Source: Begonia masoniana
Taxonomy: Eukaryota; Streptophyta; Magnoliopsida; Cucurbitales; Begoniaceae
Length of the DNA: 64,000 nucleotides
Direction: 5' to 3'
NCBI GenBank assembly: GCA_022432975.1
Contig: CM039516.1
Location: 28,970,051 to 29,034,050 of the forward strand
The stretch's first letter is position 1. Each line of letters opens with the position of its first letter. Made by a program: the position numbers and the translations under genes. The notes under the pieces are model-generated. The model was not told the DNA's origin. It made no database searches and saw only the letters and a list, made by a program, of their open reading frames with translations. Of this stretch, positions 25,629 to 35,056 are shown piece by piece.

Positions 25629-26780
25629 GAAAATGATTAGTCCTCAAATCAAAATCTGCATCAAAAGGACTCAAGTCAGAAACATAAACGTTGCCTTATC
25701 GTTGTGGACTCACAAGGTAAATCAAGTGAGGGTTGTGTTATTCGCTCAAGCACTTGAATGGTCCATCACACGAGGGGAAGAACCCCCCCACCACACCCAA
25801 TTAGAACGTCGTTGTGACGGGGAATCTCTCTTGCGCATATGCACCAAACCCAAGCTCGGTTCAAAATGACTGTGCCCGGCGACCCCTGTTGGCATTCTGT
25901 GTATTGATCTGTCTCCGTCAATGTTTTGCGAGGCGCGCTCGTGGAGTCTGTTTCACGCCTTTTGCATTTTCTCGCCATCTAAATTCACTTGTTCAGAAAA
26001 GGTAACGGTGATAAATCCAATGGGGTTAGCGGATTTAACATTGCTAAACCCTCGCAAATGTGTGAAAATTTAGTGGTGAATGAAATTGAACGATTGTAGG
26101 CAAACTCAATGTGGGCAAAATATTCATCCCATGCCTTAAGGTTGTTGCTAATGACTGCCCTCAACAATGTCGATAAAGTCCTATCCCTACCTCAGTTGAC
26201 CATCGTTTGGGATGACAATGTAGTTGAAAACAAAAGTTTTGTTCGAATTTACCCCAAAACGTTTTCCAAAAGTAAACTTGAAAAACTTAGCTTCACGATC
26301 CGAAAACTATTGTCCTCGGCATCCCCAGAACCGTACTAATCTCTCGAAAAGAACAATCAGCAACATTAGAGGCATCTCAGTTTTATGACAGGAATAAAAT
26401 GAGCCATCTAGAAAAACGATATACAAACACCAAAAATCGAATCCGTACACGCTTAGGCCTAGGAACCCTAGCACAAAGTCCATCGAAAGTTCAATCAAGG
26501 CGAACGGGAATAGGCAGTGGGTGTAAAGCCAGTTCGGTTGTACTCTCGATTTAGCTTGCTTACACGTAAGACACCTACCAACTATCCTCTCAACATCTCG
26601 TTTAATGTGGGGCCAATAGAAATGTTCTTGTAGAATTCCTAGAGTTTTGCTACCCCAAAATGCCCTATCAACCCTCCCCCCATGGATTCCCTAATCATAA
26701 ATCACGCAAAGAACAGTTAGGGAACACACAATTACCTTCCCTAAATAGGTACCCGTCATGCCTAAAGAACTTCCAAACCC
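25629..26780 (-). pseudogene. Integrase, inner element
   Basis: Minus-strand fragments in shifting frames match the clean integrase of the outer element: [11 protein letters not shown] near 26660, a core with CHKTE and SDREAKF around 26210-26400, a decayed QTD/E region, FAYNRSI near 26080, NLDGEK near 26000, and the C-terminal SPFDADFDLRTNHF at 25620-25670. The frame should continue into the 3' LTR. Frameshifts and stops occur throughout. Confidence 0.8.
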
Positions 26781-27350
26781 AGATTTCTCACACAACCTAT
26801 AACTCTCTCCAAAATCAACATCATCAATGTAAAGCTGCTTGATATGTTCGAATCCAAGTAATTTAGCATCTAAGGTTGATATTAAAACATACCTGCGAGA
26901 AAGTGCATCAGCAACCACATTCTCCTTACCTTTCTTGTACTGGATGACGTATGGGAATGGCTCCAAGAATTCAGACCAGTGACCATGGCGTTTGTTCAGC
27001 TTGTGTTGGCTCTTGAAATGCTTCAAGGTTTCATGATCGGTGCGGATCACAAACTCCTTTGGCATAAGGTAGTGTTGCCACGTCTCAAGGGCACGAACTA
27101 CGGCATAGAGCTCTTTGTCGTACGTCGGGTAGTTGAGCGTTGCGCCGCTCAACTTCTCACTGAAGTATGCAATTGGTCTTCGTTCCTGCATTAAAACAGC
27201 TCCAATCCCTACACCTGAAGCATCACACTCAACCTCAAACATTTTATCAAAGTTAGGTAAAGCAAGTAAAGGAGCATGCGAAAGTTTATATTTCAGAATC
27301 TTAAATGCCTCCTCTTGTGCCTCGCCCCACTTGAAGGAACATTCTTCTTC
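26781..27350 (-). pseudogene. RNase H domain, inner element
   Basis: An open stretch from 27242 down to 26691 reads [18 protein letters not shown], then [15 protein letters not shown], then IRTDHETLK and VVADALSR. These hold the four acidic residues expected in a gypsy RNase H (CDAS, KELYA, TDHE, ADALS). It continues into the integrase zinc-finger side ([20 protein letters not shown]) before a frameshift near 26760. Confidence 0.88.
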
Positions 27351-28390
27351 ATCACATCGGTGAGCGGTGCGGCACGGTGCTAAAGTCCTTCACGAATCGC
27401 CGGTAGAAGCTAGCAAGTCCATGAAAACTTCGCACATGTCCAACAGTCGTCGGAGTTGGCCATTCTTGAATTGCGGAAACCTTTTCATTGTCAAACCTGG
27501 ATTCCCTGCGCGCTAACAATAAAACCAAGAAAAACAAGCTGGTCGGTGCAAAAGTGCACTTGCCCTGGTTAGCGTACAATTTCTCTTTCCTAAGAACATT
27601 CAAAACTGCTCTCAAATGGGAAACATGGTCATGCAGATTCGAACTATATATTAAATATCATCAAAGTATACAACCACAAATTTTCCAATAAACGGACGCA
27701 AACATGATTCATCAAGCGCATGAAAGTACTAGGTGCATTAGTTAGCCCAATGGCATACCATCCACTCGTACAATCCATGTTTTGTTTTTAAAACGCCGTT
27801 TTCCACTCATCTCCTTCATTCATTCTAATCTGATGGTATCCACTCTTAAGATCAATCTTTGAAAGACACAGGAACCATGCAACTCATCAAGCATATCATC
27901 TAAACGAGGAATAGGGAAACGATTACTTTACCGTGATATTGTTGATGGCGCGACAATCGGTGCACATTCGCCATGTTCCATCCTTCTTAGGAACCAAAAG
28001 AACGGGAACAGCGCACGGACTCATGCTCTCCCTCACGTACCCCCTTTCCATCAAGTCGTCCACTGACGCTGTAACTCCTTTGTCTCCTCTGGGTTGGTGC
28101 GATAAGCTGGCCGATTCGGAATAGAGGCTCCGGGAACAAGGTCAATCTTGTGCTCAATCCCGCGAAATGGGTGGCAAAACCTTTTGGGAGCTCATCGGGA
28201 AATACGTCCTCAAAGTCCTGCAAAAGAGAAACAACCAGATTTGGAAGGGACAAATCTAGCTTGTTAGTATTTAAAACATCTTCCTTGTACGTGAGAAGGA
28301 TCATTGGCTGTTTGTCGGTAATGGCTTGTTTCAGATCACTCTTGGTTTGCAAAGAGATTCTGTTTAGAAATGGATGAACTTTCTGGTTTT
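27351..28390 (-). pseudogene. Reverse transcriptase, inner element
   Basis: Minus-strand pieces in several frames. The N-terminal part (28445-27987) contains LLQDFEDVFPDELPKG, a standard lead-in to gypsy RT. The palm follows (NNITVK near 27950, [11 protein letters not shown] near 27860), then the catalytic YFDD at 27657-27668. The thumb ([40 protein letters not shown]) is in 27352-27615. A one-base loss right after YFDD breaks the frame; further indels lie either side. Confidence 0.85.
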
Positions 28391-28393
28391 CTC

Positions 28394-28894
28394 TCAGGTT
28401 TCCTTGTTTCCACTCTTTTCTTTCTTGTTCACTCGATTTCTGCAACCTAATTGATCTGCAAAGACCTCTCTCGGGGATAAGGGTACTAATGTGATTGGCT
28501 TGTGTTTATGGGTGAATGAATACTTGTTGGTGAAACCATCATGTTGCACTCTTCGATCAAATTGCCACGGTCTTCCCAACAGGATATGACTAGCTTGCAT
28601 CGGTACCACGTCGCACTTCACTTCGTCTTCGTACTTTCCAATCCGAAAGGGTACCACCACTTGCTTGGTGACACGTACCTCCCCACTATCATTCAACCAT
28701 TGCAGCTTGTAAGGTCGTGGATGTTTCAACGTTAACAATCCCAATTTCTCCACCATAGAAGCACTAGCCACGTTGGTACAACTTCCTCCGTCGACTATGA
28801 CGCTACACACTTTGTCTTTCACGTGGCACCGGGTGTGGAAAATATTTTCTCGCTGCACCTTATCATCTTCGTCCTCCTTTATCTGTGCACTCAA
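28394..28894 (-). pseudogene. Aspartic protease region, inner element
   Basis: 166-codon open stretch. VCSVIVDGGSCTNVAS holds the retropepsin-type active site in the D-G-G form (usual D-S/T-G), and ILLGRPWQFDRRV is the conserved downstream motif of this protease group. It ends PLSPREVFADQ before the RT lead-in. The gag frame runs into it from 28891 with a frame change. DGG in place of DSG/DTG could be natural for the family or a change in this copy. Confidence 0.85.
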
Positions 28895-30114
28895 AGCACG
28901 GCGGCAACCAAAAGGAAGTCTCCGTTGGCAGCTCCTACCTCCTCATCATCCGTAGAAAACATACTCCAATGATGGCATATCTGATTCACCCTCGTCATCA
29001 CTAGCCTCGACTCGATCTCTCCACTCTCCCGCAACACCATCACTCGCTTATTTGGGCATTGACTTGCAATATGTCCTCTCCCAAGACATTTGAAACACTT
29101 GATCTCACTAGAGCGATTGGGTGTAGGCGTTGGTTTGGCCTGGTTGGGAGAGGGCGTAGTTGTTGCCCGCTGTTCAAACTTACCCTTGGAAGTGGAGGGA
29201 CTCTCTTCCTTCTTCGGATACTTTGGTTTCCAAGGCATTTGGTTCGAACTATATTGACGGTTACTACTACATCGTTGCTGCTGTCTCTCTACCTTCAAGG
29301 ACATGTGAACCAAGTCTTCAATCTCGACGTAATGTTGTAGCTCAACTGCGTCGGCAATCTCGCGATTCAACCCCCTCAAGAATCTAGACATTGTCGCTTC
29401 TCGATCCTCTTCGACATTGGCCCGTATCATCGTCATCTCCATATCCTTGTAATATTCATCCACACTCCGACTCCCTTGCCGAAGAGTTTGCAATTTGTTG
29501 TGTAGATCACGCCGGTAATGACTCGGTACAAATCGTCGTCGCATCACCCTCTTCATCTTGCCCAACTCTCAATGGGAAGGTCTCCGTCTTGCCTTCGATC
29601 GAGACACAACTTGTCCACCACACTATTGCATACTCTGTAAATTCTATGGCAGCAAGCTTCACTTTCTTTCGCTCGGAGTAGTTGTGGCAATCAAAAACTA
29701 GCTCTATTTTCCGTTCCCAGTCCAGGTACTCCTCTGGATCACTTTTTCCTCGAAACTCAGGAATCTTCATCTTGATGTTTCCCAAATTATAATCAAGTCG
29801 GCCTCGGTCTTGTCTTGCGCGGTCATTCCCATGTCTTCCACGACTGCCCACGGACACCCTATCAAGATCATCCTCCAAGTTTCTCTCATCAATTTCATCG
29901 ATCTCTTCCATAGGGAACTGCGTACGCTGGTTCTTCTCAGTGCATTATGCCCAGCCTGGGGTTGGACTCGTGTCGCAATCTGTTCCACTTGATCAATTCG
30001 CTCATTGATCTCATTGAACCCTTGTCTCATCAGCCGCCTCATCTCCCCCATGATCGCCTCCATTTGTAAATTTGGCATGTTAGCTGGATGTTGGTTGTCT
30101 TCTGCGTCGGACAT
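28895..30114 (-). pseudogene. gag, inner element
   Basis: Start ATG at 30114 (MSDAEDNQHP...). Domains in order: an N-terminal segment with FNEINERIDQVE; a capsid core with IPEFRGKSDPEEYLDWER, NYSERKKVKLAAIEF and [38 protein letters not shown]; a basic S/T/P-rich linker; and a CCHC zinc knuckle, [14 protein letters not shown], near 29070. At least three frame changes split it (about 29910, 29550, 28990). Gag forms the virus-like particle in which reverse transcription occurs. Confidence 0.88.
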
Positions 30115-30159
30115 GGTTAGGTATTCTCTGCAAGAACGTAGAAGGTGAAGTAAATAGGA

Positions 30160-30700
30160 CCTCACAACACTCCCTCACGTGTTTCACTCGAAAATGTGGA
30201 AAATCACTCAATTTCACTCGTGTTTGCTCTCAATAATATTGGCTTTTACCTTTAGATATGCTCACCCACTCGTGCCTTTTCCACTTGATTTTTTTTTTTT
30301 TTTTTTTAAAGAAAACTAATCAAATAGTAATAAATGAGTTTTCCTGCAATAACAAAAACTGACAAACCAAATAAAAAGAACAAAAAAATAAATAATAATG
30401 GCAAAATAAGTACTACAATTACGAAACAAATAAGAAAGTAAAAGGTGAGGAATATAGGACCTCACAGCACTCCCTCACGTGTTTCACTCGAAATGAAGAA
30501 AATCACTCAATTGCACTCGTGTTTACACTCAATAATATTGGCTGTTACCCTCTAATATGCTCACTCACTCGTGCCTTTTTCCACTTGAATTCTCTTTGAT
30601 TTCTTTCGAAACTAACCGAATAGTAATGGAAGTTCACAAGTGGCGAACTAAACAAGGCAAACCAAAATACAGACACTACAATTAGTGATGAAAGAACTAG
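30160..30700 (-). repeat. Tandem duplication in the leader of the inner element
   Basis: Two diverged copies of a roughly 270-bp block: about 30160-30430 and 30440-30700. Both contain GGACCTCACA, CTCCCTCACGTGTTTCACTC, CTCAATAATATTGGCT and CACTCGTGCCTTTT, followed by a T- or AT-rich stretch. The outer element's leader has the same arrangement, so the duplication is ancestral to both. Confidence 0.8.
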
Positions 30701-31441
30701 CTCAAAATAATCAGAATAGTATAAGGATGCAAAGGAACAATCCATGAGATAAGGTAGTTGAATAGATTTAGAGAATCACAATTTTTTTTTTTTTTTTTTT
30801 TTTTGAATTTGTAACCGAATTGGTAACCGAATTTGTAACAGAATTGGTAACCGAATTTGTAGATAACGTTTTAGAGACCAAATCAAATCGGAATTTTACG
30901 TTCAGGTATGATTTGGAAAGATAACAATCTCATCTAACAACTTAAAGAATAACAATTTCGCAATCGGAATCGTTATCAAGATGAAAACTGCGAAATACTT
31001 TTGAGCATCACCAATCCTTGATAGTTACAAAATTTCACTTTTGAATAAGAAAACAAGATCCGATTTTGATGTTTCAATACAGATCGGAAAGATAAAACAC
31101 TAATTCACAAATCATAAGATGCTGACAATTTTGTTTGAGGTCTAGAAAATATTCGAATGATTAAAATGGTTTTAACCAGATTCGAGTACACCAGAACGAA
31201 ATCGACGACAGTTACAAAACTATGAATTTGAATAGGCAAACAAGATTCGATTTGACGTTTCAACACAGATCGGAAAGCTAACACGTCGTTCTATGATTCA
31301 TATGAAGACGATGTTTTCGTTTGACGCATATTTGAATAGCGAATCAACGAGACAAATTGAAACAGATTTCAAGACTCAAGAACCAAATTTATGAAACAAA
31401 ACAAAACGAAAAGGAGGGATAGAACCTGACGAACTCGATTT

Positions 31442-31454
31442 GGCTCTGATACCA
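31442..31454 (-). other. Primer-binding site of inner element (tRNA-iMet)
   Basis: GGCTCTGATACCA is the reverse complement of TGGTATCAGAGCC, an intact plant initiator-tRNA-Met site, two bases from the LTR terminus TGATGCGAACC at 31457. Confidence 0.92.
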
Positions 31455-31456
31455 AA

Positions 31457-32123
31457 TGATGCGAACCACGCCAACGATGTGACGGTGACCCACGATCAAA
31501 ATATTGGCGTCGTCGCTAACCCAGAATCTACAAGTTCGAAGAGGAAATCCTTGACCCGAAATCTATACAGATCCGAACCTTGGAATAAGGAGGACGCCAC
31601 AAACGAATATGCCTGTTCGTTTGATAAGTCAGATTTTGAACGCCACAAGGAGAACCTTGATAAGTTCGGAGTTTCTTCAAGAAACTAAGAGAAATTCTCT
31701 CACAATTAGATAAAACCTGAATCCCTTTTTTTTATTCAACTAGGAATGAATATATAGGCATGAAACACCCCTTCATGCTAGGGTTTCAAGAACAAAATTA
31801 CTATCTTGTCCTTGTAACTCTTAATTAAAATAATGACAATTGCTAAAATAATGACAACTTATGACTTGACATACGACAAGTACTTTTTAAACCCTAAAAC
31901 GACAATCGAATTAACTAAATAAATAAAACGAAAATGACATAAAAATCATCCCAAAATAGCTTGGATTAAAAGAACAATCTCTGGTTCTTGCTTCTGAACG
32001 CAATTTCCTTCTTTAGGTAAGATTTGACGGACCAAATTGCTCATTTGCTCCTTGATCTGCTTTGCCTTTGCTCTCGTTATTGGTCCATCCACTTGTAATG
32101 TATCCGTCTTGAGGTCCTCATCA
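31457..32123 (-). mobile_element. 5' LTR of inner element
   Basis: 667 bp, TGATGCGAACC... to ...GTCCTCATCA on the plus strand (coding strand TGATGAGGACC ... GGTTCGCATCA). It nearly matches the reverse complement of the outer 3' LTR (666 bp), so the two elements belong to one family. The right flank GACAG is the target duplication. Confidence 0.93.
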
Positions 32124-32128
32124 GACAG

Positions 32129-33766
32129 CAGCAACGACGTAGTAGTAACCGTCAACATAGTTCGAACCAAATGCCTTGGAAACCAAAGTATCCGAAGAAG
32201 GAAGAGAGTCCCTCCACTTCCAAGGGTAAGTTTGAACAGCGGGCAACAACTACGCCCTCTCCCAACCAGGCCAAACCAACGCCTACACCCAATCGCTCTA
32301 GTGAGATCAAGTGTTTCAAATGTCTTGGGAGAGGACATATTGCAAGTCAATGCCCAAATAAGCGAGTGATGGTGTTGTGGGAGAGTGGAGAGATCGAGTC
32401 CGAGGCTAGTGATGACGAGGGTGAATCAGATATGCCATCATTAGAGTATGTTTGCACCGACCAGCTTGTTTTTCTTGGTTTTATTGTTAGCGCGCAGGGA
32501 ATCAAGGTTGACAATGAAAAGGTTTCCGCAATTCAAGAATGGCCAACTCCGACGACTGTTGGACATGTGCGAAGTTTTCATGGACTTGCTAGCTTCTACC
32601 GGCGATTCGTGAAGGACTTTAGCACCGTGGCCGCACCGCTCACCGATGTGATGAAGAAGAATGTTCCATTCAAGTGGGGCGAGGCACAAGAGAAGGCATT
32701 TAAGATTCTGAAATATAAACTTTCGCATGCCCCTTTACTTGCTTTACCTAACTTTGATAAAATGTTTGAGGTTGAGTGTGATGCTTCAGGTGTAGGGATT
32801 GGAGCTGTTTTAATGCAGGAACGAAGACCAATTGCATACTTCAGTGAGAAGTTGAGCGGCGCAACGCTCAACTACCCGACGTACGACAAAGAGCTCTATG
32901 CCGTAGTTCGTGCCCTCGAGACGTGGCAACACTACCTTATGCCAAAGGAGTTCGTGATCCGCACCGATCATGAAACCTTGAAGCATTTCAAGAGCCAACA
33001 CAAGCTGAACAAACGCCATGGTCACTGGTCTAAATTCTTGGAGCCATTCCCATACGTCATCCAGTACAAGAAATGTAAGGAGAATGTGGTTGCTGATGCA
33101 CTTTCTCGCAGTTATGTTTTAATATCAACCTTAGATGCTAAATTACTTGGATTCGAACATATCAAGCAGCTTTACATTGATGATGTTGATTTTGGAGAGA
33201 GTTATAGGTTGTGTGAGAAATCTGGGTTTGGGAAGTTCTTTAGGCATGACGGGTACCTATTTAGGGAAGGTAAATTGTGTGTTCCCAACTGTTCTTTGCG
33301 TGATTTACTGATTAGGGAATCCCATGGGGGAGGGTTGATGGGGCATTTTGGGGTAGCAAAAACTCTAGGAATTCTACAAGAACATTTCTATTGGCCCCAC
33401 ATTAAACGAGATGTTGAGAGGATAGTTGGTAGGTGTCTTACATGTAAGCAAGCTAAATCGAGAGTACAACCGAACGGGCTTTACACACCACTGCCTATTC
33501 CTAGTTCACCTTGGATTGACATTTCGATGGACTTTGTGCTAGGGTTACCTAGGATTAAGCGTGGTAAGGATTCGATTTTTTTGGTTGTAGATCGTTTTTC
33601 TAAGATGGCTCATTTTATTCCTTGTCATAAAACTGATGATGCCTCTAATGTTGCTGAATTGTTCTTTCGAGAGATAGTACGGTTACATGGGATGCCGAGG
33701 ACAATAGTTTCGGATCGTGATGCTAAGTTTTTAAGTTACTTTGGAAAACTTTGTGGGGGAAATTAG
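32129..33766 (+). CDS. Fused gag C-terminus / RT thumb / RNase H / integrase frame, outer element
   Basis: A long open frame, continuous from the insertion point ([10 protein letters not shown]; first internal Met at 32171) to a stop at 33766. It runs basic linker, CCHC zinc knuckle ([14 protein letters not shown]), the acidic end of gag ([11 protein letters not shown]), then directly [15 protein letters not shown], the RT palm/thumb boundary. Complete RNase H follows (ECDAS, KELYA, RTDHE, ADALSR), then integrase with an HHCC finger (HFGVAK...CLTCKQAKS) and the first two catalytic acids (SMDF, SDRDAKF). Compared with the inner element about 1.4 kb is missing: protease and most of RT including YFDD. 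The junction is in frame. A one-base lesion near 33760 ends the frame before the catalytic E, which lies in the next frame (QTEVVNR, about 33820). Confidence 0.85.
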   Translation, partial: QQRRSSNRQHSSNQMPWKPKYPKKEESPSTSKGKFEQRATTTPSPNQAKPTPTPNRSSEIKCFKCLGRGHIASQCPNKRVMVLWESGEIESEASDDEGESDMPSLEYVCTDQLVFLGFIVSAQGIKVDNEKVSAIQEWPTPTTVGHVRSFHGLASFYRRFVKDFSTVAAPLTDVMKKNVPFKWGEAQEKAFKILKYKLSHAPLLALPNFDKMFEVECDASGVGIGAVLMQERRPIAYFSEKLSGATLNYPTYDKELYAVVRALETWQHYLMPKEFVIRTDHETLKHFKSQHKLNKRHGHWSKFLEPFPYVIQYKKCKENVVADALSRSYVLISTLDAKLLGFEHIKQLYIDDVDFGESYRLCEKSGFGKFFRHDGYLFREGKLCVPNCSLRDLLIRESHGGGLMGHFGVAKTLGILQEHFYWPHIKRDVERIVGRCLTCKQAKSRVQPNGLYTPLPIPSSPWIDISMDFVLGLPRIKRGKDSIFLVVDRFSKMAHFIPCHKTDDASNVAELFFREIVRLHGMPRTIVSDRDAKFLSYFGKLCGGN

Positions 33767-34568
33767 GAACAAAACTTTTGTTTTCAACTACTTGTCATCC
33801 CCAAACTGATGGTCAAACTGAGGTAGTGAATAGGACTTTATCGACATTGTTGAGGGCAGTCATTAGCAAAACATTTAGTCATGGGAGGAATATTTGCCAC
33901 ATGTTGAGTTTGCCTACAATCGTTCAATTCATTCAGCCACTAAATTTTCACCATTTGAGATTGTTTATGGTTTTAATCCGCTAACCCCATTGGATTTATC
34001 ACCTTTACCTGTTTCTGAACAAGTGAATTTAGATGGCGAGAAGAAGGCAGAAGTCGTGAAACAACTCCACGAGCGAGCTCGACAAAACATTGAGCGGAGA
34101 ACAGATCAATACATCAAGAATGCCAACAAGGGTCGCCGTCAACTCATTTTTGAACCAGGAGATTGGGTTTGGTTGCATATGCGCAAAGAGAGATTCCCCG
34201 CACAACGACATTCTAAATTGCTTCCTCGTGGTGATGGACCATTCCAAGTGCTTGAGCGAATTAACAACAACGCCTACAAGCTTGATTTACCTGGTGAGTA
34301 CAATGTAAGTGCAACGTTTAATGTTTCTGACTTGAGTCCTTTTGATGCAGATTTTGATTTGAGGACAAATCATTTTCAAGAGGGAGGGAATGATAAGGAC
34401 CTCAAGACGGATACATTACAAGTGGATGGACCAATAACGAGATCAAAGGCAAAGCAGATCAAGGAGCAAATGAGCAATTTGGTCCATCAAATCTTACCTC
34501 AAGAAGGAAATTGCGTTCAGAAGCAAGAACCAGAGATTGTTCTCTTACTCCAAGCTGTTTTGGGATGA
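33767..34568 (+). pseudogene. Integrase C-terminal part, outer element, reading into the LTR
   Basis: After a frame change, [15 protein letters not shown] (33795-33840) supplies the catalytic glutamate. A second frame change near 33870 leads to a 224-codon open stretch from 33894: [63 protein letters not shown]. It then crosses into the LTR at 34391 and ends at TGA 34566-34568. In CRM chromoviruses the C-terminal tail carries the targeting (CR) motif and overlaps the 3' LTR; this arrangement matches. No classical chromodomain is seen. Confidence 0.85.
34378..34390 (+). other. Polypurine tract of outer element
   Basis: AAGAGGGAGGGAA immediately before the LTR start TGATAAGGACC at 34391. It defines the true LTR start and shows that the last ~178 bp of the polyprotein frame are inside the LTR. 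Confidence 0.9.
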
Positions 34569-35056
34569 TTTTTATGTCATTTTCGTTTTATTTATTTAGT
34601 TAATTCGATTGTCGTTTTTAAGGTTTAAAAAGTACTTGTCGTATGTCAAGTCATAAGTTGTAATTATTTTAGCAATTGTCATTATTTTAATTAAGAGTTA
34701 CAAGGACAAGATAGTAATTTTGTTCTTGAAACCCTAGCATGTAGGGGTGTTTCATGCCTATAAATTCATTCCAAGTTGAATAAAAAAGGGTATTCAGTTT
34801 TATCTAATTGTGAGAGAATTTCTCTTAGTTTCTTGAAGAAACTCCGAACTTATCAAGGTTCTCCTTGTGGCGTTCAAAATCTGACTTATCAAACGAACAG
34901 GCATATTCGTTTGTGGCGTCCTCCTTATTCCAAGGTTCGGATCTGTATAGATTTCGGGTAAAGGATTTCTTCTTCGAACTTGTAGATTCTGGGTTAGCGA
35001 CGACGCCAATATTTTGATCGTGGGTCACCGTCACATCGTTGGCGTGGTTCGCATCA
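34391..35056 (+). mobile_element. 3' LTR of outer CRM-like element
   Basis: 666 bp from TGATAAGGACC to GGTTCGCATCA. The first ~178 bp encode the end of the polyprotein. A CCTATAAATTC word near 34758-34768 is a likely TATA box. It joins satellite at AGAACCTAAG, whose first five bases are the target duplication. Confidence 0.93.

Larger units (their letters stand above)
24983..32123 (-). mobile_element. Inner CRM-like Ty3/gypsy element, complete structure
   Basis: On the minus strand: 5' LTR (32123 to 31457), primer site, leader, gag, protease, RT, RNase H, integrase, polypurine tract, 3' LTR (25616 to 24983). Target duplication in the outer gag is GACAG at 32124-32128 and GAC-G at 24979-24982 (one base missing). 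About 7.1 kb. All domains are present in order but the frame is broken by many one-base indels, so it reads as a dead or poorly sequenced autonomous copy. Sequence quality improves from its left (3') to its right (5') end. Confidence 0.9.
22354..35056 (+). mobile_element. Outer CRM-like Ty3/gypsy element (with nested insertion)
   Basis: Order: 5' LTR (22354-23001), degraded primer site, leader, gag N-terminal part (about 24171-24982), nested minus-strand element (24983-32123), then gag C-terminal part fused to late RT, RNase H and integrase (32124-34390), polypurine tract, 3' LTR (34391-35056). The target site in a satellite monomer is AGAAC: 35057-35061 on the right and TGAAC at 22349-22353 on the left (one change). 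Without the insertion the element would be about 5.6 kb; protease and most of RT are missing. The CRM assignment rests on the polyprotein frame running into the 3' LTR, the protein character, and insertion into satellite. Confidence 0.88.

Noticed and set aside
32441..33025. Minus-strand open frames opposite the RNase H region
   Set aside because: Shadow frames of the plus-strand retroelement coding sequence. The same frames appear mirrored opposite the inner element's RNase H at 26979-27363.
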